From Massilioclostridium sp965141735 (lineage in GTDB: Bacteria; Bacillota; Clostridia; Oscillospirales; Ruminococcaceae): a DNA stretch of 10,556 nucleotides. Numbering within the stretch: position 1 is the stretch's first letter; each line of letters begins with the position of its first letter. The position numbers and the translations under genes are program-made. Shown here piece by piece: positions 1 through 5,840 of this stretch. The stretch is from the NCBI GenBank assembly GCA_965141735.1, contig CBCSOX010000082.1, forward strand, positions 1 to 10,556. Direction: 5' to 3'. Below the pieces are notes generated by a model. That model was not told the origin of the DNA. It did no database searches and was given only the letters and a program-made list of their open reading frames with translations.

Positions 1-1
1 C

Positions 2-1294
2 ACTACCACCCGAGCTACCCGCCCATCCGCTGCACACCCCCCCCCCGAGGCAGTCGAAGACACTCACCGGCGCGCCGAGCAGGAGGGCTATGTCCCGTTT
101 GACCCCAACGCAGCCTACAAGGCCGGAGACAAGGTCTACTGCGACAACCGCGGCAAAAGCATCCTCCTCGCGGTGATCGGCAGCGAACCGATTGAAAACG
201 GTGTCAACATCGCGGCGGCGCACATCGATTCCCCCCGTCTCGACCTCAAGCCCCGCCCCCTTTACGAAGAAGGGCAGGTCGCGCTGTTTAAAACCCACTA
301 CTACGGCGGCATCAAAAAGTACCAATGGACCGCAATTCCCCTTGCGCTGCACGGCGTGATTATCAAGGCGGACGGAGAGAAAATCAAAGTCAACATCGGC
401 GAAGATGCGGGCGATCCTGTGTTCTGCGTCACCGACCTGCTGCCCCACCTCGCAGTGGAGCAGATGAAGCGCAGCGCCAACGAGATTATCCGGGGCGAAG
501 AGCTCAACGTCATCGTCGGGCTGCACCCCTTCCGCGACGACAAGGCGAGTGAAAAAGTAAAGCTCAACATCATCCGACTGCTCAACGAAAAATACGGCAT
601 TGTTGAACGAGACTTTCTCTCGGCAGAGCTTGAGGTCGTGCCGGCCTACCGCGCGAGCGATGTCGGCCTTGACCGCAGCATGGTGGGCAGTTATGGGCAG
701 GACGACCGCGTCTGCGCCTACACCGCACTCAAGGCGACGCTCGACTGCAAAGCCCCGAAACGGACGATGGTCACCATCCTTGCGGATAAGGAGGAGACAG
801 GAAGCGACGGAAACACCGGTCTCAAATCCTCCTTCTTCAAATACTTTATCGCAGACCTCGCGAACACCTTCGGGGTGGCGGGCAGGACGGTTCTTTCCCA
901 TTCCAAATGTCTCTCTGCTGATGTCAATGCGGCGTTTGACCCGACTTTCTCCGACGTCAACGAAAAGCGCAACACCGCTTACTGCAACTACGGCGTGGTC
1001 GTCACCAAATATACCGGCTCCCGCGGCAAAGCGGGCACATCGGACGCCTCGGCCGAGTTTGTCAATGAGGTGACACGCCTGCTCGACAAAACCAATGTCC
1101 TCTGGCAGCACGGAGAGCTCGGCAAGGTGGACGCTGGCGGCGGCGGAACGGTTGCAGCGTATCTCGCAAACCTCAACATCGACGTTGTGGATGTCGGGGT
1201 TCCGGTGCTCTCGATGCACGCGCCGTTTGAGCTCACCGCTAAGGTGGATATCTATAGCGCCTACCGCGCTTTTTATGAGTTTTACGCACAGTAG
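2..1294 (+). CDS. M18 family zinc aminopeptidase (5'-partial)
   Basis: Cytosolic metallo-aminopeptidase of the M18 (aspartyl aminopeptidase / yeast Ape1-like) family, which removes N-terminal, often acidic, residues from peptides. The reading frame is open from base 2. The GTG at 173 is internal, because family-like sequence (GDKVYCDNRGKS, then AVIGSEPI) runs upstream of it, so the true start lies outside the window. Metal-site motifs appear in family order: His of AHIDSPRLD (codon 221), Asp of GQDDRVCAY (701/704), the Glu pair of DKEETGS (791/794), Asp of SADVNAAFDP (920) and His of SMHAPFE (1217). KTHYYGGIKKYQW and the TGSRGKAGTSDAS segment are also typical of the clostridial branch. The C-terminus is complete, with a TAG stop at 1292-1294. 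About 430 residues are visible, and a normal family member is about 430-480. The first ~15 codons do not resemble the family. A terminator hairpin follows about 100 bases downstream. Confidence 0.93.
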   Translation, partial: TTTRATRPSAAHPPPEAVEDTHRRAEQEGYVPFDPNAAYKAGDKVYCDNRGKSILLAVIGSEPIENGVNIAAAHIDSPRLDLKPRPLYEEGQVALFKTHYYGGIKKYQWTAIPLALHGVIIKADGEKIKVNIGEDAGDPVFCVTDLLPHLAVEQMKRSANEIIRGEELNVIVGLHPFRDDKASEKVKLNIIRLLNEKYGIVERDFLSAELEVVPAYRASDVGLDRSMVGSYGQDDRVCAYTALKATLDCKAPKRTMVTILADKEETGSDGNTGLKSSFFKYFIADLANTFGVAGRTVLSHSKCLSADVNAAFDPTFSDVNEKRNTAYCNYGVVVTKYTGSRGKAGTSDASAEFVNEVTRLLDKTNVLWQHGELGKVDAGGGGTVAAYLANLNIDVVDVGVPVLSMHAPFELTAKVDIYSAYRAFYEFYAQ

Positions 1295-1398
1295 TACGAC
1301 ACGCGGCAGGAAATTCCGTGGAGCTATGGCTGGCCGACGGGCAAAGCATCCCGAATGCGCCCAGCCGCTCATCCGCAGTTTCAAATCATACACAAAAG

Positions 1399-1428
1399 AA
1401 AAGGCAGGCGGAAAGACGCCTGCCTTTT
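1399..1428 (+). terminator. Intrinsic terminator hairpin after the aminopeptidase
   Basis: Perfect 12-bp inverted repeat: AAAAGGCAGGCG (1399-1410), six-base loop, CGCCTGCCTTTT (1417-1428). The right arm ends in a short T4 run, so termination may be partial. It sits only three bases before the ribosome binding site of the acetyltransferase gene. Confidence 0.75.
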
Positions 1429-1431
1429 GGC

Positions 1432-1440
1432 AAAGGAGGA
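1432..1440 (+). promoter_or_regulatory. Ribosome binding site fixing the acetyltransferase start
   Basis: AAAGGAGGA is a near-perfect Shine-Dalgarno sequence ending three bases before ATG 1444. It decides the start. The frame is open further upstream to a GTG at 1318, but that extension would translate the terminator hairpin and has no family-like sequence. Confidence 0.85.
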
Positions 1441-1443
1441 GTT

Positions 1444-1902
1444 ATGGACAAGCAGCTGAGAATTCGAGACTTCCGTCTCGGGGATCGGGAGGAGTTTATT
1501 CGGATGCAGGTGGATTTTTACAGCTCCACAGCAACTCTGCACGGCCTTTCCTCACAACAGAGCGGGGAGATTTTTGATCAGACGGTACGCATCAATCCCT
1601 ATGCGCGGGGACTCATCCTCGAGAGCGGGGATGAAATTGTGGGGTACGCTCATCTGTCCTTTACCCATTCCAACGAGGTGTGCGGCATGGTGCTGCTCAT
1701 CGAAGAGCTCTATCTCAAGCCGGAGCACCAGGGCAAAGGCTTTGGCAGCCAGGTATTTGACTGGCTGTTTGAGGAATACCGCGGCAAGGTCAAACGCTTC
1801 CGTCTCGAGGTCACCAAGGTCAACGACGGGGCAATCCGCCTGTACAAACGAAGGGGCTTTGAAGAGCTCGACTATCTGCAGATGGTGTGGGATGAGGGAT
1901 AA
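1444..1902 (+). CDS. GNAT family N-acetyltransferase
   Basis: A 152-residue cytosolic GCN5-related acetyltransferase, transferring an acetyl group from acetyl-CoA to an amine of unknown substrate. The N-terminal strand and helix (LRIRDFRLGDREEFIRMQ, residues 5-22) start the fold. Motif A is at about 84-110, with beta-4 LLIEELYLKPEH and the acetyl-CoA pyrophosphate loop QGKGFG (96-101, pattern Q-x-x-G-x-G). Motif B follows, with LEVTKVNDGAIRLYKRRGFEE (121-141) carrying the usual Asn and Tyr-x-x-x-G-F. The length is normal for a stand-alone GNAT. ATG 1444 is chosen because of the adjacent ribosome binding site. No room exists for a promoter between the upstream hairpin and the start, so transcription must pass through that hairpin, either from the aminopeptidase or from an unseen promoter in 1295-1398. 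The substrate cannot be predicted from sequence, and I see no functional link to the surface proteins downstream. Confidence 0.9.
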   Translation: MDKQLRIRDFRLGDREEFIRMQVDFYSSTATLHGLSSQQSGEIFDQTVRINPYARGLILESGDEIVGYAHLSFTHSNEVCGMVLLIEELYLKPEHQGKGFGSQVFDWLFEEYRGKVKRFRLEVTKVNDGAIRLYKRRGFEELDYLQMVWDEG

Positions 1903-1965
1903 TGTGAATTGCAGATTCCGTCGATTCCTTTCATAAAAAATTAACAGAAGTGGAGAAAACGACCA

Positions 1966-1988
1966 ATCCTGAAAGGATAGACTTTTTT
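1966..1988 (+). terminator. Possible weak terminator after the acetyltransferase
   Basis: ATCCT (1966-1970), a three-base loop, then AGGAT (1974-1978), followed after four bases by T6 (1983-1988). The stem is only 5 bp and the T tract is offset, so this is tentative. Its position between two genes of unrelated function supports it. Confidence 0.35.
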
Positions 1989-1990
1989 AA

Positions 1991-2018
1991 TTGCTTATTG
2001 TATACTAAATAGTATATG
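1991..2018 (+). promoter_or_regulatory. Candidate sigma-A promoter for the cohesin/lysozyme operon
   Basis: A -35-like TTGCTT (1991-1996) and a -10-like TATATG (2013-2018) are separated by 16 bases in an AT-rich stretch, contrasting with the GC-rich coding DNA around it. A 7-bp inverted repeat, TATACTA-AA-TAGTATA (2001-2016), fills the spacer and overlaps the -10, so it could be a repressor operator. Transcription would begin near 2025, leaving a short leader before the ribosome binding site at 2033. Confidence 0.45.
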
Positions 2019-2032
2019 TATTGTTAAGGTAT

Positions 2033-2040
2033 AAGGAGGA
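2033..2040 (+). promoter_or_regulatory. Ribosome binding site of the cohesin surface protein
   Basis: AAGGAGGA with a five-base gap to ATG 2046. It is a strong site and fixes the start directly ahead of a classical signal peptide. Confidence 0.85.
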
Positions 2041-2045
2041 TATTT

Positions 2046-5000
2046 ATGCACAAGACAAGCATCCCGAAACGGGTTCTCGCACTGCTTCTCTCCGCGGCGA
2101 TCTTCGCAAGCATTGGCGTTGCGACGATTGTTGACGCGGCTGTAAAGGCTGCGAACACCGTTGACCTCACTGTGGGAACCGTAGAGGGAACAAAAGGACA
2201 GGAAGTACAAATTCCCGTCACAATGAATGCAAAGGACAACGAAGTTGGTTCATTTGACGCAACTATCAATTTTGATCCCGAACAACTTGAACTGGTTCGC
2301 AATGAAAGAGGAGAACCGAAGGTCGTATTTGGATCAACTGTTAATTCAAATGCGATCGCCAACAGTCCCAGTCCCGGCATCCTGATGCTGAGCGGGGGCA
2401 GTCTGTACGGAATTACAGATGAGACGATTTTTACCGTTTCATTTGTTGTCAAAGAGGGCGCTTCGGGCAATTGCCCAATCAGCCTTTCGGATGTTTTTGT
2501 CAGTGATAACAGTCAGCAAGCCAATGAACTTGAGACCAAACTGATCAGCGGCGGCGTGAACGTCAGCGTTCCCCTCACATCGATCAGCCTGAGCCAGGCT
2601 TCGCTCGATCTCGCAAAAGGGGAGAGCAGCAAGCTTGACGTTATCTACAACCCCGCCAACACCACCGATGACAAGACCGTCGAATGGAGCAGTGGGGACG
2701 ACAAAGTCGCCACCGTCTCAAAGGATGGAACCGTTCAGGCAGTTGGAAAAGGAACCACCACCATCACCGCAAAGGTTGGGGAGAAAACCGCGACCTGTAA
2801 CGTGACGGTCAGCGTCCCGCTCCAATCGATTTCCCTGAATAAGGACAAGCTGACCCTTGCCAAGGGCGAAAACAGCCAGCTGACTGTTTCTGCCCTTCCT
2901 GAGGATACCACCGACACCAATCCTTACAACTGGACAAGCGACAACCAGTCGGTAGCAACCGTAGACCAGAACGGCCTTGTCAAAGCTGTCGGCCAGGGAA
3001 CTGCGACCATTACCGTCAGCCGCGGCGACAAGACCGCGTCTTGTGAGGTTGTTGTCAGCGCGCCGCTCGAGTCGATCAGCATTCAGTCCAGTCTCGAGCT
3101 GCTCAAAAAGCAGACCGCTGCGCTGACTATCACCTACAATCCGGAAAACACCACCGATGACAAAACCGCTGTGTGGAGCAGTTCGGACGACAAGGTTGCA
3201 GCCGTGGACCAGAACGGCATTGTGACTGCGGTCGCGCCTGGAAAAGCGACCATCACCGCGAAAGTCGGCAAACACGAGGCCACCTGCTCAGTCACAGTCA
3301 AAGAGCAGCCGCTCAATTCGATTGCCCTGAACAAGCAGGAAATGGCGCTGGACAAAGGCAAGACCGAATCCCTGACGGTCACCTACAATCCAGAAGACAC
3401 CACCGATGACAAAACCGTCGTGTGGAGCACAAGTGACTCCAAGGTGGCGACCGTCGAAAACGGCGTTGTCACTGCGGTAGGCGTCGGCAAAGCGACCATC
3501 ACCGCGACAGTCGGCGAAAAACAGGCGAACTGCGAAGTGACCGTCACCTCGCCGCTCGACCACATCAGCATCCCCTCCGCCGCAAAGGTCAACAAGGGAG
3601 AAACCGTTTCGCTGAGCGTGAGCTATTTCCCCGAGGACACCACCGACAGCAAAGATGTTGTGTGGACTAGCTCCAACTCAGCGGTCGCGAGCGTGAAGGA
3701 CGGCGTGGTCACCGGGCACATGGCGGGCACCGCTGTGATCACCGCAGATGTTGGCGGCAAGCAGGCGAGCTGCACCGTCACCGTCGAAGTGCCCCTCCAG
3801 TACGTTACGATTGCTGGAATTGAAGAATACACCACCATGAACCGGGGCGAGTCCCTCCAGCTCGGCGTCAATTACTATCCGCAGGACACCACTGCGAATA
3901 AAGCTGTCCGCTGGACTTCTTCGGATGAATCGGTTGTGAAGATTGATGAAACTGGAAAGATGACGGCAGTCGGCGGAGGCGAGGCGGTTATCAACGTAGT
4001 CTCCGATTATGCGGTAGGCAAGAATCCAAATGCCAAAGAGTACCGCGTCAAAGTGATTGTTCCGCTTGAATCGGTTTCACTGGTGCCTGCAGAACTCACT
4101 CTCGAGGTGGGAGATACCTCCACCACCGAACTCAACTACTTCCCGGTTGATTTTACTCGCAGCGATACCATGAAGTATGCGATTGACATTGAGGATCCCA
4201 ACGTCGTTTCGGTTGTTCGGGATGGCGACACGTTTACCGTCAAAGCGCTGGGCCAGGGAATCACCACATTTACTGTTACGGTTGACGAAAAGTATCGGGC
4301 AACCTGTACTGTAAAGGTACTGCAGCCGATCCAATCGATCAGCCTCAGCAAAACCGAGCTCTCCCTCCTCAAGGGCGGCTCCGAGACACTCACAGTCAAC
4401 ATCGATCCCCCGAACGCTGACGGCGACAAATCAGTGGTCTGGAGCTCTTCGGATGAAACAGTTGCAACGGTGAACAACGGCGTTGTGACCGGCCTCAAAG
4501 CCGGCACCGCGAAGATCACCGCTGCGGTTGGCAAACACACCGCTACCTGCACCGTGACGGTACAGGAAATCAAAATTGAATCAGTGACTCTCGATAAAAC
4601 CGAGCTCACCCTCGACAAAGGGGATACCGCAGAACTGACCGCAACTGTCAACCCAGAGGACACCACCGATGACAAAACCGTCCTGTGGAGCACTTCTGAC
4701 CCCAATGTGGCGCTGGTCAACAGCAACGGTGTTGTCACCGCAGTGGGCGGAGGCACCGCAAAAATCACCGCAAAGGCGGGTGACAAGTCTGCTGAGTGCG
4801 CTGTCACTGTGGAAGTACCGCTCGGCTCAATTGCTCTGAGCCAGTCGACCGCTTCCCTGATCAGCGGCCGGGATACAACGCTGGTTGTCCGCTTTAATCC
4901 AGAGGATACCACAGCGGATAAAACCGTTCTTTGGTCCACCTCCGACCCGAGCGTGGTCACCGTTTCGAACGGCGTCGTCACTGCAGTCGGCAAAGGCAAG

Positions 5001-5762
5001 GCGACGGTGACAGCCCGCGTCGGCAGCCTCTCTGCCACCTGTGAATTCACCGTCATCGAAGCGTCGGATAAAATTCCCGTGCAGACGGTCATCGACCAGC
5101 TCAAGGATGAAACTGTAGACGAGGTTGTCATTAATCTGACCCAGCCCGACGTTGTCACAAAAGAAATTTTTGAAGCTGCAAAAGGCATTGACAAAAACAT
5201 CACCTTTCACATCGTGGACGGGAGCGGCTCTACCCTGTACTCCTGGTCGTTCAACGGCAAGGATGTCAAGGATGTCAGCAAAGACGTCGATCTCGCAATT
5301 GAGGTGGGCGCAGAAAGCGACGCGATTACCTCTCTTGTCGGGGATGAAAGAGCCCTGATTCTCTCGTTTGCCCACAAAGGTGAACTCCCGGTCAATATGG
5401 CGGTCCGTGTCTTTGTAGGCGACCGTTTTGCAGACGGACAAATCCTTTGGTATTACACCTATAATTCGGAAACTTCCTCGCTTGAACTGGTGTCCAGCGA
5501 ACTCACTGTTGAAAACGGCTTCATTGAGCTATCACTCACCAGCTGTTCCGACCTCGTGTTCTCCGCAAAAGAGGTCAAAGACCCTGAGCCAGGCGAATCC
5601 TCGACGCCGTCAAACAGCGGCTCTTCTTCGCAGGGCTCTGGCAGCCATGGCGACACCCCCAAGACCGGCGAGGTCACAACCGTTGCCCTGATGGTGGCGG
5701 CAATGGCCTGTGCGCTCGGTGCGGCGTTTGTGATGTACACCAGAAAGAAACACGAAGATTAA
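2046..5762 (+). CDS. Cell-surface cohesin-Big_2 repeat protein (single-cohesin anchoring scaffoldin-like)
   Basis: A 1238-residue exported, probably cell-wall-attached protein. Residues 1-32 form a signal peptide (IPKRV basic end, then LALLLSAAIFASIGVA core). Residues 38-174 read as a cohesin domain: opening strand VDLTVGTVEGTKGQEVQIPV, then GSFDATINFDPEQLELV, and GGSLYGITDETIFTVSFVV near its end. Residues 176-1003 are ten Big_2 Ig-like domains of about 82 residues. Each has a motif like SISLS-x-x-x-L-x-L-x-KG, a W-S/T-S-D core, V-V-TAVG, and a final strand of the TCTVTV type. Residues 1005-1178 form a mixed alpha/beta domain, seen in other clostridial surface proteins, that I cannot name. 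A Ser/Gly/Pro linker leads to TPKTGE (1204-1209), a hydrophobic segment and an RKK tail, a sortase-type sorting signal. No catalytic domain is seen. The inferred role is to hold dockerin-bearing proteins away from the wall; the dockerin protein encoded next is the obvious partner. The cohesin call is by fold pattern and is the least certain part. Confidence 0.85.
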   Translation: MHKTSIPKRVLALLLSAAIFASIGVATIVDAAVKAANTVDLTVGTVEGTKGQEVQIPVTMNAKDNEVGSFDATINFDPEQLELVRNERGEPKVVFGSTVNSNAIANSPSPGILMLSGGSLYGITDETIFTVSFVVKEGASGNCPISLSDVFVSDNSQQANELETKLISGGVNVSVPLTSISLSQASLDLAKGESSKLDVIYNPANTTDDKTVEWSSGDDKVATVSKDGTVQAVGKGTTTITAKVGEKTATCNVTVSVPLQSISLNKDKLTLAKGENSQLTVSALPEDTTDTNPYNWTSDNQSVATVDQNGLVKAVGQGTATITVSRGDKTASCEVVVSAPLESISIQSSLELLKKQTAALTITYNPENTTDDKTAVWSSSDDKVAAVDQNGIVTAVAPGKATITAKVGKHEATCSVTVKEQPLNSIALNKQEMALDKGKTESLTVTYNPEDTTDDKTVVWSTSDSKVATVENGVVTAVGVGKATITATVGEKQANCEVTVTSPLDHISIPSAAKVNKGETVSLSVSYFPEDTTDSKDVVWTSSNSAVASVKDGVVTGHMAGTAVITADVGGKQASCTVTVEVPLQYVTIAGIEEYTTMNRGESLQLGVNYYPQDTTANKAVRWTSSDESVVKIDETGKMTAVGGGEAVINVVSDYAVGKNPNAKEYRVKVIVPLESVSLVPAELTLEVGDTSTTELNYFPVDFTRSDTMKYAIDIEDPNVVSVVRDGDTFTVKALGQGITTFTVTVDEKYRATCTVKVLQPIQSISLSKTELSLLKGGSETLTVNIDPPNADGDKSVVWSSSDETVATVNNGVVTGLKAGTAKITAAVGKHTATCTVTVQEIKIESVTLDKTELTLDKGDTAELTATVNPEDTTDDKTVLWSTSDPNVALVNSNGVVTAVGGGTAKITAKAGDKSAECAVTVEVPLGSIALSQSTASLISGRDTTLVVRFNPEDTTADKTVLWSTSDPSVVTVSNGVVTAVGKGKATVTARVGSLSATCEFTVIEASDKIPVQTVIDQLKDETVDEVVINLTQPDVVTKEIFEAAKGIDKNITFHIVDGSGSTLYSWSFNGKDVKDVSKDVDLAIEVGAESDAITSLVGDERALILSFAHKGELPVNMAVRVFVGDRFADGQILWYYTYNSETSSLELVSSELTVENGFIELSLTSCSDLVFSAKEVKDPEPGESSTPSNSGSSSQGSGSHGDTPKTGEVTTVALMVAAMACALGAAFVMYTRKKHED
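2571..5054 (+). repeat. Ten in-frame Big_2 domain repeats (~246 bp period)
   Basis: Repeat units start at about residues 176, 258, 340, 422, 503, 583, 673, 761, 843 and 925 of the surface protein. The 20-mer CACCACCGATGACAAAACCG recurs exactly at 3149, 3398 and 4661, with a close variant near 2660. Units 6 and 7 are longer (88-90 residues) and diverged. Nine of ten units keep a lone Cys in the last strand; unit 6 has Tyr-Arg there instead. Confidence 0.85.
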
Positions 5763-5770
5763 ATGAAACT

Positions 5771-5815
5771 TCCACCGGGAGCGGGGGCGGTTATACGCCC
5801 CTAAATCCGGTTGGA
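5771..5815 (+). promoter_or_regulatory. Nested intercistronic RNA hairpin
   Basis: Outer stem TCCACCGG (5771-5778) pairs with CCGGTTGGA (5807-5815), one bulged T. After a 5x5 internal loop, inner stem GGGGCG (5784-5789) pairs with CGCCCC (5796-5801) around a six-base loop. No T tract follows, so it is not a standard terminator. It could stabilise or delimit the upstream message, or set the expression ratio of the two genes. Confidence 0.5.
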
Positions 5816-5840
5816 GATACATAAAGTGAGGGCTATAAAA

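Noticed and set aside
1318..1443. Longer N-terminus for the acetyltransferase from GTG 1318
   Set aside because: It would cover the terminator hairpin and lacks family-like residues; ATG 1444 has a near-consensus ribosome binding site.
1903..2045. Possible c-di-GMP or other riboswitch ahead of the cohesin surface protein
   Set aside because: The predicted leader is only about 20 bases and no known riboswitch core sequence is visible in the gap.
2571..5054. CRISPR-like periodicity in the surface protein gene
   Set aside because: The period is about 246 bp, in frame, and encodes Ig-like domains; there is no short repeat-spacer pattern.
4136..5203. 355-codon minus-strand open frame inside the Big_2 stalk
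   Set aside because: Repetitive mirror image of the Big_2 codon pattern (recurring TAVTTP and VVSSGL), with no start signal; an artefact of repeated coding sequence.
5811..5840. TTG 5811 or GTG 5826 as the lysozyme start
   Set aside because: ATG 5841 opens a standard signal peptide with GAGGG eight bases ahead; the extra residues add nothing recognisable. GTG 5826 cannot be fully excluded.
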